NCBI RefSeq assembly: GCF_002803085.1
Contig: NZ_NNBJ01000003.1
Location: forward strand, 213,798 to 277,797
Length of the DNA stretch: 64,000 nucleotides
Source: Streptomyces sp. CB01201
Lineage (GTDB): Bacteria > Actinomycetota > Actinomycetes > Streptomycetales > Streptomycetaceae
Direction: 5' to 3'
Position numbers and translations under genes: made by a program. Position 1 is the first letter of the stretch. The number at the start of each line of letters is the position of its first letter. The notes beneath the pieces are model-generated. The model saw only the letters and a list, made by a program, of their open reading frames with translations, did no database searches and had not been told where the DNA came from. Shown one piece after another: positions 36,155-43,671 of this stretch.

Positions 36155-37711
36155 ATGACATCAGTGTACGAGCCGCAGTCCCAGGTGGCGCCCTCGGATG
36201 CCGCCGAGCTGGCGGGCCGGCTCATACCGGACTGGGAAGTGAAGCCGGGATCCGCGGCGGTCGTTCCGCATCTCGACTCGTTCGCCGGGAAGATCCGCGC
36301 ATGCGAGCAGATCTGCCGGACCCCGTACAGCGAGATCTCGCACGATGTGCAGAACGCGTTGACGCTGCGCCGGCTCCAGCAGATGGTCAACACGTGTCTG
36401 CTGAATCCGCTGTGGCGGGACCGGCTCACCGAGGGCGGGGTCACGGGCGCGCCGGCCACCTTCGAGGAATGGCAGCGCATTCCGCTGTCCGACAAGGACA
36501 CCCAGCGCGACTTCTTCATGGGAGAGCGGCCGGGAATGGTGGTTCCGCTCGGCCACGGCGGATTCGAGGTCGTGGCGAGCGGCGGCACCAGTGGCGGCCG
36601 CCCGCTGGAAATCGTGTACTCCTTGAGGGAGTTGCGCGACACCTATGAGATCGCCGGCCATTTCATGGGGACCTATCAGCTCGCCGCACATCTGCGGGGC
36701 ACCGACCCCAAGTGGCTGTACACCACGCTGGCCGACTACCAGATGTGGAGCAGCGGCACCATGGTCGGCGGTGTTCTGCAGAACGTGCCGGGCGTCAACT
36801 ACATCGGGGCGGGGCCGGTCTCCGCCGGGGTGCTTGAGCACATGTTCTCCTACCCCGGGCCCAAGGCCCTGATGGGCATCACGGCGGGCATCGCGATCCT
36901 CGCCGAACTGGGCGCGGGTCTGAGCCGTGAGGCCCGGGACAGCTTCCGGGTGGCCCTGTACGGCAGCGGGGTGCTGCCGCAGCGCAAGCGGGCCGAGCTC
37001 CAGGCGATGTATCCGAACCTGGCGATCCTCAGCTATTTCGCGGCCACCCAGGCCGAGACCATCGGCCTCCAACTGCGCTCCGAATCACCGTACTTGGCGT
37101 CGGTCCCGGGCCTGCACCTGGTGGAGATCGTGGACGAGGAGGGCCGCTGTGTCGGCGACGGCGAGGAGGGGGAACTCGTCGTGACGCGGCTGCACGCCCA
37201 TGAGGCGCCGCTGCTGCGGCTCAAGCTCGGCGACCGGATGATCCGCCGGCCCCGCCTGGACGGGCCGGGGCTCAAAACGTCGCAGTTCGAGTTCGCGGGG
37301 CGCACCGGTGACGTGCTGCACCTGGCCGACAGCCAGTACTCGGCGGCCCGCGCCTATGACGCGCTGTGCGAGGAGCTGAGTGCGGCGACCGGGGTCGACC
37401 TGGACGAGGCGGCGCACGAGGTGCAGTTCGTCAACCACCGCGAGGAGCGGCTCATCACGCTGTTCGCCGCGGTGGACGACGTGCCGGGGCTGAGCTTCCG
37501 GTTCGACCGGGCGCTCGGGCCGTACGGGCTCCAGCGCGTGTTCGTCACCGCGGTGCCGCGGGCGCTGTCCCTCTTCAACCAGGGCGAGGCGAACCCGCTG
37601 TCGGTCGAGCGGACCGGCTACCGCTTCCAGGTCGTGTTCGTCCCGCGCTCCTCCCCCGAGATCGAGCGGACGGCGGTCGGGAAGGTGCCGCTGGTGCGGG
37701 ACCGGGGCTAG
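36155..37711 (+). CDS. ANL-superfamily (PaaK-like) adenylate-forming enzyme
   Basis: 518 residues. The phosphate-binding loop VASGGTSGGRPLEIVYS lies near residue 140, with PLSDKDTQRDFFMG upstream as in PaaK. A5-like LSYFAATQAETIGLQLRSES, then GEEGELVVTRLHAHEAPLLR and LKLGDRMIRRPRL with FAGRTGDVLHLAD, complete the N-terminal domain. The C-terminal lid ends GKVPLVRDRG with a lysine placed as in the ANL catalytic Lys. These enzymes adenylate a carboxylic acid and pass it to CoA, a thiol or an amine. At about 520 residues it is longer than typical PaaK (about 430); the GH3 acyl-amido synthetase group is another possibility. It lies 40 bp after the decarboxylase and 47 bp before the first small protein. 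Confidence 0.8.
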   Translation: MTSVYEPQSQVAPSDAAELAGRLIPDWEVKPGSAAVVPHLDSFAGKIRACEQICRTPYSEISHDVQNALTLRRLQQMVNTCLLNPLWRDRLTEGGVTGAPATFEEWQRIPLSDKDTQRDFFMGERPGMVVPLGHGGFEVVASGGTSGGRPLEIVYSLRELRDTYEIAGHFMGTYQLAAHLRGTDPKWLYTTLADYQMWSSGTMVGGVLQNVPGVNYIGAGPVSAGVLEHMFSYPGPKALMGITAGIAILAELGAGLSREARDSFRVALYGSGVLPQRKRAELQAMYPNLAILSYFAATQAETIGLQLRSESPYLASVPGLHLVEIVDEEGRCVGDGEEGELVVTRLHAHEAPLLRLKLGDRMIRRPRLDGPGLKTSQFEFAGRTGDVLHLADSQYSAARAYDALCEELSAATGVDLDEAAHEVQFVNHREERLITLFAAVDDVPGLSFRFDRALGPYGLQRVFVTAVPRALSLFNQGEANPLSVERTGYRFQVVFVPRSSPEIERTAVGKVPLVRDRG

Positions 37712-37758
37712 GGCGCGGCGCACGGACGTATCGGCAGGACACGAGAACAGGAGTGAGG

Positions 37759-38307
37759 ATGAACCCGAAAGTCAGCATCGTCGTGGTGGTGGACGTCATC
37801 GGGGCGCTCTCGGACGGCACCCTGCGCAACGGCAACCTCTGCATGATCGACGACGGTGAGCAGAGCACCGGTCAGGGGACGCCCGAGCTGTGCACGGTCG
37901 TCCAGCCCGGCCAGGTCGTCACCTGGTCCGCCCTCGCGGTCGACCTCCAGACCCCGGTCGAGATCAAGAGCATCACGTTCCTCGACCCGGATGCGGAGGC
38001 CGGGGATGCGGAGGCCGGGGATGCGGAGGCCGGGGATGCGGAGGCCGGGGACGCCGCCCATGCCCCGGAACGCACGGAAGGCGCGGCGGGCACCGGGAAC
38101 GCGGGCGCCCGAAGCGAGCGGAACGGGCCCGGCCCCGAACGGAACGGGCACGCCCCCGGGCGGCACAACCCCGAGCTGGAGGTGTGGAGCGGGGTGGTGC
38201 CCCATCTGGCGCCGGGGGTGGCCCACCAGTACCGCCTGGAGGTGCAGATGTACGAGGGCGAGCACAGCACCCTGCACATCGCGTCGCCCGCACTGATGTG
38301 TCAGTGA
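37759..38307 (+). CDS. AidA/PixA-like small protein 1 with DAEAG repeats
   Basis: 182 residues, no signal or membrane segment, ATG with GGAG before it. The N-terminus VVVVDVIGALSDGTLRNGN, then STGQGTPELCTVVQPGQVV, and the late motif WSGVVPHLAPGVAHQYRL align with the three following genes and with the AidA/PixA pattern (VLVVID..., GxGTxxL, WSATVxxPGxxxY). The middle is interrupted by DAEAG repeated four times and an acidic/Ser/Gly linker ending in RHNPELEV. The repeat is exact at DNA level (15 bp units), so length may vary between strains. Function is unknown; AidA/PixA-family proteins are quorum- or phase-regulated and can form cytoplasmic inclusions. Confidence 0.6.
   Translation: MNPKVSIVVVVDVIGALSDGTLRNGNLCMIDDGEQSTGQGTPELCTVVQPGQVVTWSALAVDLQTPVEIKSITFLDPDAEAGDAEAGDAEAGDAEAGDAAHAPERTEGAAGTGNAGARSERNGPGPERNGHAPGRHNPELEVWSGVVPHLAPGVAHQYRLEVQMYEGEHSTLHIASPALMCQ
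37990..38049 (+). repeat. 15-bp in-frame tandem repeat, four perfect units
   Basis: GATGCGGAGGCCGGG repeated four times without a change, encoding DAEAG four times, followed by a degenerate fifth start (GACGCCGCC). Confidence 0.95.
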
Positions 38308-38350
38308 CCGAGGGCCCGGCGAGCGGAAACCCAACGAGGAAGGTGGGCTC

Positions 38351-39151
38351 ATGCCCCAGCAGTTAGCGGTCATCGTGCTCGTGGACGTCGGCAACGCGCT
38401 GGAGTCCAGGACGCTGGAAGGCAACACGTACCTGTTCGACAACATGAAGTTGCAGGGCTCCGAGAACCAGGGCACCGGCGAGCTGGTCACGGCGATCAAC
38501 GGCTCCTACTGGAGCGACGGTTCACAGGCCAGTGAGCAGGTCCTCAACTGGCTCCCCTACAGCCTGGGTTCGATCCCGCCGACCGTACCGCGCGGCTACG
38601 AGGCGGAGCGGGCCCGGCAGACGGACGAGCAGGCGCTGACCGAACTCGACCACTTGGCGGCCACCTCGGGCACGACCGGTGTGGACGCGGCGAGCGAGCT
38701 GAGCCGGATCCGGCAGAGCGCGGGCCGGCGCGTGAAGACGACCCGGCGCACCCGGGGCCGGCTCTCGGGCCAGAAGGTCCTGGACGTGACGGGCAACGTG
38801 GTGTCCGACGGGGGCACGCAGGCGCACAGTTACCCGGCTCCGGTGATCACCGACATCTGCGGGCAGGCCGTCGACGAGAAGGTCATCTATCCCGCCGAGT
38901 ACGGCTCCCCGGACCTGGTGACCGACGGCTGGTACTGGTCGGCGACGGTCGACACCTCCCGGCCGGGCACCTACGCGTACACGATGCGGATCCAGCTCCA
39001 CCAGCTGGTGGAGCAGGGCGGCGAGTCGCTGTGGGAGCCGGTGAACCTGACGTGCGAGTCGAAGATCCGGGTCACCACGGAGCCCAAGCGCAACGCCTTC
39101 ACCCAGGCGGGCCTCGGTCTGCTGCCGGTGCCGCCGCGCGCGTTCTCGTAG
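38351..39151 (+). CDS. AidA/PixA-like small protein 2, with a TTA codon
   Basis: 266 residues. N-terminus VIVLVDVGNALESRTLEGNT and ENQGTGELVTAINGSYWSDG; C-terminal YWSATVDTSRPGTYAYTM, then ESLWEPVNLTCESKIRV. The WSATV...PG...Y block is very close to the AidA/PixA signature. Between the two halves is an inserted helical, Arg-rich segment (about residues 80-145, with RQTDEQALTELDHLAATSG and RRVKTTRRTRGRLSG), which explains the extra length. Codon 5 is TTA (38363-38365), the rare leucine codon read only by the bldA tRNA in Streptomyces, so translation is expected to be tied to development. Cytoplasmic, function unknown. Confidence 0.6.
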   Translation: MPQQLAVIVLVDVGNALESRTLEGNTYLFDNMKLQGSENQGTGELVTAINGSYWSDGSQASEQVLNWLPYSLGSIPPTVPRGYEAERARQTDEQALTELDHLAATSGTTGVDAASELSRIRQSAGRRVKTTRRTRGRLSGQKVLDVTGNVVSDGGTQAHSYPAPVITDICGQAVDEKVIYPAEYGSPDLVTDGWYWSATVDTSRPGTYAYTMRIQLHQLVEQGGESLWEPVNLTCESKIRVTTEPKRNAFTQAGLGLLPVPPRAFS

Positions 39152-39190
39152 ACACCCCTGACCGGCAAGGACGAGTACGAGGAGGAGCGG

Positions 39191-39628
39191 ATGACGACGA
39201 AACCGAGGCCGCGGCAGAGCCTGGCCACCGCCGGGCGGCCGATCTCCATCACCGCCGTGGTGGACTGCGTGGGGGCGCTGGCCTCCCACAGCGTGCACGG
39301 CCACCTGTATCTGTACGACACCAACAAGGCGGGCGGCTCGACCGGGTTCGGCACCGAGGAGCTGCGCACCAAGGTGCGCCGCGGTGACCGGCTGCTGTGG
39401 AACGTGCTGGCCCTGGAGTGCGAGGCGTTCGTCAGCATCGACGACATCGTGATCGACCGTGCGGTGGTCGAGCCGGAGCGCAGGACCTATCCGGGCACCG
39501 ATGTCGCGTACTGGATCGGCACGGTGAAACGGGACGCCGTCCTGGACACGCCGTACCGGATCAAGTTCCGGGTGGGCACGAGGACCGAGCCCATCACGAC
39601 CACGCTGTCGCCGGCCCTGTTCGGCTGA
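39191..39628 (+). CDS. AidA/PixA-like small protein 3
   Basis: 145 residues, the shortest of the four. It has ITAVVDCVGALASHSVHGHL, GGSTGFGTEELRTKVRRGDR, LLWNVLALECEAFVSIDDIV and YWIGTVKRDAVLDTPYRI. The same beta-rich layout is seen without insertions, so this may be the minimal domain. A GAGGAGGAG site precedes the ATG, 39 bp after the previous gene. No signal peptide, no membrane segment, no catalytic motif visible. Confidence 0.6.
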   Translation: MTTKPRPRQSLATAGRPISITAVVDCVGALASHSVHGHLYLYDTNKAGGSTGFGTEELRTKVRRGDRLLWNVLALECEAFVSIDDIVIDRAVVEPERRTYPGTDVAYWIGTVKRDAVLDTPYRIKFRVGTRTEPITTTLSPALFG

Positions 39629-39651
39629 ACGCCGTGTCCGAAGGAGGAGCG

Positions 39652-40206
39652 TTGAGCACCAGTACGCGCACCAGCGAGGTGGAGAAGCAGAACCCCGGCC
39701 AGCTGAACTCCGTGCAGCTGAACATCGTGACGCTCGTGAACATGGAGCGGGCCGTGCGGACGGGTTCGCTGAAGGACTCCCTGTTCATGATGGACAACAG
39801 CGTGGGCGGCACCGGCCAGGGCACCCACCAGCTGGAGACCGTCTGCAAGCAGGGCCAGGTCCTGAACTGGATCATCCGGCCGATCGACATGGAGAAGCGC
39901 ATCGACGGCACCTGGCCGCCGATGCCGAAGATCAGCAGCCTGGTCTTCCTCGACACCGAGAAGGGGGACGAGGAGGACGTCAGCGAGCGGAAGATCTGTA
40001 CCGAGCTGAAGATCTACGGGATGCCGGACCGGATGCGCGACCCCTTCACGCCCGTCTACTACTACTGGGCCGGCACGGTCCTGAGCACCACGCGGCCCGG
40101 GGTGTACCGCTACCGGCTCGTGGTGGAGCTGGAGCAGGACGGCAAGAAGGAGAAGGTGTATCTGAACACCGTCGAGCATCCTTCGATCCGGGTGCTCGCG
40201 GTCTGA
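39652..40206 (+). CDS. AidA/PixA-like small protein 4
   Basis: 184 residues from a TTG start with AGGAGG close upstream; a GTG at 39634 is the alternative. It has LNIVTLVNMERAVRTGSLKD, GGTGQGTHQLETVCKQGQVL, NWIIRPIDMEKRIDG, SSLVFLDTEKGDEED, YYWAGTVLSTTRPGVYRYRL and a final strand VYLNTVEHPSIRVLAV. It aligns with the other three over both conserved blocks. It is last in the operon; the histidine-kinase gene ends about 90 bp beyond on the opposite strand. Confidence 0.6.
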   Translation: MSTSTRTSEVEKQNPGQLNSVQLNIVTLVNMERAVRTGSLKDSLFMMDNSVGGTGQGTHQLETVCKQGQVLNWIIRPIDMEKRIDGTWPPMPKISSLVFLDTEKGDEEDVSERKICTELKIYGMPDRMRDPFTPVYYYWAGTVLSTTRPGVYRYRLVVELEQDGKKEKVYLNTVEHPSIRVLAV

Positions 40207-40298
40207 CCGGCCCCTTCGACGCCCCGGCCGCCTCCGCACCGGTGGCCGGGGCAGGGCGGGTGCGGCGGGTCCGGTCGCCCCGGCCCGCCGGGCCTGCC

Positions 40299-41459
40299 CT
40301 AGAGCCGTACGCGGGGATCGTCGTCGAGCGGGAGGACGGCGATGACCTGCCAGCCGCCCTCGGGTGCGGGGCCGGTGGCGAGCGTGCCGCCCATCGCGGT
40401 GACGCGTTCGGTCAGGCCCGCGAGGCCGAAGCCGCCGCCGCGGGCCTGTTCGGCGAGGGCGACCGCGCTGGATCCGTCGTCGGACACGCGCACTTCGAGG
40501 CCGCTCCCGGTGGTGCGGATGCCGATGCGTACGGCGGTGGCGTCGGCCGCGTGTTTGCGGACGTTGGTCAGCGCTTCGCGCACCACGCGGTGGGCGAGGG
40601 CGGCGGCGTCGCCCGGCAGCCGTTCCTCCAGGCCGGTCTCGATGGAGAGGACGGCCGGGGGGCCTGCCCGGGAGAAGCGGGCGGCGAGTTCACGGACCTG
40701 GGCGATCCCGGCGACCGGTTCGGTCTCGGGGTCGCCCTCGCGCAGTACCCGCACCAGGCGGCGCATCGCGCCGAGCGCCTCGCCGCCGGCCTCCTCGATG
40801 CGGGCGAAGGACTCGGCGGCGCGTTCGCCGGAGAGGGCGGTGAAGCGGGCGGCCTGGGCCTGGACGACGATGCCGGTGACATGGTGGGCGATCAAGTCGT
40901 GCAGTTCCCGGGCGAGTTCGATGCGCTCGGCGGTCCGTACGGCCTCCAGGTCGCGCATGCGCTGGCCCGACTGGGCCCGCATCAGGAGCGAGAACGCGCT
41001 GACCACCACGGCGAGGACCGCGAAGAGCAGGGTGAACCGGCCGGGGTCGGCGTCGCGTACCGGGGCGGCCGCACAGCCGAGGCCGAGGACCGGGCCGAGG
41101 ACGGCGGCGGTGCGGGCGGGTGCGTACAGCAGGACGGAGGAGAGCAGCACCAGCAGGGCGATCGCCTCGCCCATCCCCCAGACGGCCTGGGGCCGGTCGG
41201 CAAGGAGCAGCGCCGTAGCGGTCCAGCTGACGGCGGCCGCGGCCCAGGCGCGCGGGACCAGCGGGATCCTCGCCCAGGGCACCGCGCACACGCACACCAC
41301 GATTCCGGCGCACCACACGATGGCGTGCGGCGGGGTGGGCTGGCGGGCCAGCGCCACGCCTTCGTAGGTGACGAGGGCCACGAGGACGGCGGCGAGCAGC
41401 GGGCGGGCGCAGGCGGCGGCCCGGGGGTGGCGGCGCAGCCAGCTGCGTACGGGACTCAC
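40299..41459 (-). CDS. NarL-type sensor histidine kinase
   Basis: 386 residues, GTG start. Several membrane spans in the first 170 residues (LLAAVLVALVTYEGVALA, AIVWCAGIVVCVCAVPWA, AIALLVLLSSVLLYAPA, LLFAVLAVVVSAFSLLM) and no large extracytoplasmic domain. The HisKA_3 dimerisation helix has ELARELHDLIAHHVTGIVVQ (phospho-acceptor His in ELHD). An HATPase domain follows with REALTNVRKHA and GGGFGLAGLTERV. It forms an operon with the response regulator seven bases upstream. The signal is unknown; the pair faces the AidA-like operon and might control it. Confidence 0.93.
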   Translation of the reverse strand: MSPVRSWLRRHPRAAACARPLLAAVLVALVTYEGVALARQPTPPHAIVWCAGIVVCVCAVPWARIPLVPRAWAAAAVSWTATALLLADRPQAVWGMGEAIALLVLLSSVLLYAPARTAAVLGPVLGLGCAAAPVRDADPGRFTLLFAVLAVVVSAFSLLMRAQSGQRMRDLEAVRTAERIELARELHDLIAHHVTGIVVQAQAARFTALSGERAAESFARIEEAGGEALGAMRRLVRVLREGDPETEPVAGIAQVRELAARFSRAGPPAVLSIETGLEERLPGDAAALAHRVVREALTNVRKHAADATAVRIGIRTTGSGLEVRVSDDGSSAVALAEQARGGGFGLAGLTERVTAMGGTLATGPAPEGGWQVIAVLPLDDDPRVRL

Positions 41460-41466
41460 GCCTGCC

Positions 41467-42120
41467 TCACGCGGCGCTCGTGGCCAGTCCGCTCTCCCAG
41501 GCCCAGGCGGCGATCTCGACGCGGTTGCGGGCGCCGAGCTTGCCCTGGACGTTGGCGAGGTGGGTCTTCACGGTGGACAGGGAGACGTACAGCTCGGCGG
41601 CGATCTCGGCGTTGGTGGCGCCACGGGCCAGGCAGCGGACGACATCGCGTTCGCGTTCGGTGAGCGGCTCGGTGGGTTTGCGTACGCCGTCGGCGGGGCG
41701 GGCGGTGGCGAGTTCTTTCAGCAGCCGCACGGTGATGGCGGGCGAGACGAGGGAGTCCCCGGCGGCCGCGGCGCGTACCGCTTCGACGAGCATTTCGGGG
41801 CTGGCGTCCTTGAGGAGGAATCCGGAGGCGCCGCCGTGCAGGGCCGCGTGGACGTATTCGTCGAGGTCGAAGGTGGTGCAGATGACGATGCGGGGGCGCT
41901 CGCGGCCGGCCAGGCGGCGGGTGACTTCGAGGCCGTCGAGGCCGGGCATCCGGATGTCGAGGAGCAGCACGTCGGGCTTCAGGCGCTCGACGGCTTCGAG
42001 GGCGGCGTGCCCGTCGACGACGTCGGCGAGGACCTCGATGTCGGACCTGCTCTCCAGGATCATGCGGAATCCGGTCCGGACCATTTCCTGGTCGTCCGCG
42101 ATGACCACTGTGATCGACAT
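41467..42120 (-). CDS. NarL/LuxR-family response regulator
   Basis: 217 residues. Receiver domain VVIADDQEMVRTGFRMIL with phospho-Asp in VLLLDIRMPGLDG, and ICTTFDLDEYVHAAL / GFLLKDASPEML. The C-terminal LuxR HTH is LTERERDVVRCLARGATNAE followed by LYVSLSTVKTHLANVQGKLG. It is translated just ahead of the kinase gene and should be its partner. Target promoters are not evident in the window. Confidence 0.94.
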   Translation of the reverse strand: MSITVVIADDQEMVRTGFRMILESRSDIEVLADVVDGHAALEAVERLKPDVLLLDIRMPGLDGLEVTRRLAGRERPRIVICTTFDLDEYVHAALHGGASGFLLKDASPEMLVEAVRAAAAGDSLVSPAITVRLLKELATARPADGVRKPTEPLTERERDVVRCLARGATNAEIAAELYVSLSTVKTHLANVQGKLGARNRVEIAAWAWESGLATSAA

Positions 42121-42302
42121 GCCCCTATATGAGCAGGTTCGGCCGGAGGCCCGCAAATTCGGGGCGCCCGGCCGGGCCGGGTCGGGCGCCGGACGGTCCC
42201 TTCGCACGGACGGTCCCCTGCGCGGACGGCCCCCTTACAGTGGAATCCGGTCCGTGGTTGTTCCGTGGGTGTTCCGTGGCCGTCCGGAACGGGGGTGTCG
42301 GA

Positions 42303-43199
42303 GTGGGCGTCGCGTCGAGCCCGGTCGTGCACGGCTATCCGCACCTGGCCACCGTGCGCGCGGCCATCACCGCGCTGCACCGGCGGCTCTCCTACGACGG
42401 GCTGCACGGGTACGCGACGAGCGTGCTGCCCGTCGATGTGGCCTTCGCCGATCACGACGACCTGCATCTGGGCGCTCAGCGGGTGGCCCGTGCGCTGGTC
42501 CAGCACCTGCGGCTGCCGGATGCCCGGATGGTCGTGGGCTTTCGCGAGATGCAGCACGCGGCGAGCGTCGAACTGGCCGCGGGCCCCGAGTACTTCATCG
42601 AGCTGAACGACCGGTTCCGCGGCCACCGCCGTGACATCGGGGCGGCGCTCGCGCACGAGATCACGCACGTACTGCTGCACCGCCTGGACCTGTCGTTCCC
42701 GGGGACCCGGGACAACGAGATCCTCACCGACACCGTGACGACGTATCTGGGGGCGGGCTGGCTGCTGCTCGACGCGTTCCGCGAGGACGCGATGACCAGC
42801 CAGAAGCTGGGGTATCTCACGCCGGAGGAGTTCGGGTACGTCCTGGCGAAGCGGGCGGAGCTGTTCGGTGAGGATCCGTCTCCCTGGTTCACCAGCCCGC
42901 AGGCCTGGCCCGCGTACACGGCGGGTGCGGCGCTGGCCCGCCGGGACGGGCAGCAGCCGCCGCTGACCGCGGCGGGCTGGGCGGGCCGACGGCGCTACGC
43001 CAAGGACCGCCGCCACGCGCAGGAGCACGGCGGCGCCTGGGCGGACGCCGGCTCCCCCTACGCCTTCGAGCCCGGCCCGGACGGGCTGCGGGTCCGCTTC
43101 CCGTGCCCGACCTGCCACCAGCGGATCCGGGTCCCGGTCCGCGGCCGGGTCCGGGCCCGCTGCGGTCTGTGCCGCACGGTCCTGGAGTGCGACACGTAG
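42303..43199 (+). CDS. Zincin-like protein with C-terminal zinc-ribbon motif
   Basis: 298 residues. At residues 118-122 is HEITH within AALAHEITHVLLHRLDLS, followed about 17 residues on by NEILTDTVTTYLGAGW, where the Glu could be the third zinc ligand, giving a gluzincin-type site. The C-terminus carries CPTCHQRIRVPVRGRVRARC and GLCRTVLEC, a two-CxxC zinc-ribbon-like end. No signal peptide or membrane segment, so an intracellular metalloprotease-like protein is inferred. I do not recognise a named family. I chose the GTG at 42303 because of the G-rich site eight bases upstream; an in-frame GTG at 42276 is possible. Divergent from the two-component operon. Confidence 0.75.
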   Translation: MGVASSPVVHGYPHLATVRAAITALHRRLSYDGLHGYATSVLPVDVAFADHDDLHLGAQRVARALVQHLRLPDARMVVGFREMQHAASVELAAGPEYFIELNDRFRGHRRDIGAALAHEITHVLLHRLDLSFPGTRDNEILTDTVTTYLGAGWLLLDAFREDAMTSQKLGYLTPEEFGYVLAKRAELFGEDPSPWFTSPQAWPAYTAGAALARRDGQQPPLTAAGWAGRRRYAKDRRHAQEHGGAWADAGSPYAFEPGPDGLRVRFPCPTCHQRIRVPVRGRVRARCGLCRTVLECDT

Positions 43200-43206
43200 C
43201 CCTTCG

Positions 43207-43309
43207 CAGGGTGCGGGGCCCGTGCGGGGTGCGGGGCGGTACGGGGTGCGGGGCCCCTGCGGGGTGCGGGGCGGTACGGGGTGCGGGGCCCCTGCGGGGT
43301 GCGGGTCCG
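43207..43309. repeat. 35-bp tandem repeat, about 2.9 copies
   Basis: The unit begins GGGTGCGGGGCCCCTGCGGG and continues GTGCGGGGCGGTACG; a second, near-perfect copy and a partial third follow. Each unit itself contains two shorter GTGCGGGG half-repeats. Confidence 0.9.
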
Positions 43310-43410
43310 CTATTTGCGCAGTTCCCCGCGCCCCCGGGCTTTCCCCCACCCCGCCCCTTCCCGAGACCCTCCGGGGGTGAGTGCGTCGGCTGCGGACCGT
43401 GCGTGGCTGG

Positions 43411-43535
43411 TCGCGCAGTTCCCCGCGCCCCTAAATGCCTGGTGCGGGATAGCACCGGAGCATTTCAGCCCGTCCGGCGTTTGAGGACGAGCGCCCTTAA
43501 GGCGCGAACGGGGTCTGGGGCGGAGCCCCAGGGGT
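43411..43535 (+). repeat. Interspersed intergenic repeat, copy 3 (long form)
   Basis: TCGCGCAGTTCCCCGCGCCC, then a short hairpin-like stretch, then the core TTCAGCCCGTCCGGCGTTTG, AGGACGAGCGCCCTTAAGGC and the terminal hairpin TCTGGGGCGGAGCCCCAGGG. The core equals 30110-30184 except for the length of the G/C runs. A further lone CAGTTCCCCGCGCCC block lies at 43319-43336. Confidence 0.85.
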
Positions 43536-43631
43536 TGGAACCGGCCAAGGCGTGACCGGATCCGCCTGCCAACCGCATCGCCCCGGCCGCCCGGCGTTAA
43601 CCGGCCAGACATCCACCCCCTTCGTAATGGA

Positions 43632-43660
43632 GTTGTCTGTACAACAGTTGTCCGTACAAC
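43632..43660. promoter_or_regulatory. Tandem GntR-type operators before the phosphonate transporter
   Basis: Two palindromes, GTTGTCTGTACAAC (43632-43645) and GTTGTCCGTACAAC (43647-43660), each with GTTGT/ACAAC arms around four bases and centres 15 bp apart. They end 11 bases before the GTG of the binding-protein gene and overlap the region where the RNA polymerase would start. The first is identical, on the other strand, to the single palindrome at 50760-50773. The GntR/UTRA protein encoded at 48318 is the obvious candidate to bind. Confidence 0.8.
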
Positions 43661-43671
43661 TTGGAGCTCCC

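Larger units (their letters stand above)
43200..43671. other. 472 bp repeat-rich intergenic region
   Basis: No gene is seen. The stretch holds a 35-bp tandem repeat (43207-43309), two CAGTTCCCCGCGCCC blocks, one long interspersed repeat (43474-43535), and, just before the next gene, two GntR-type palindromes. Confidence 0.85.
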
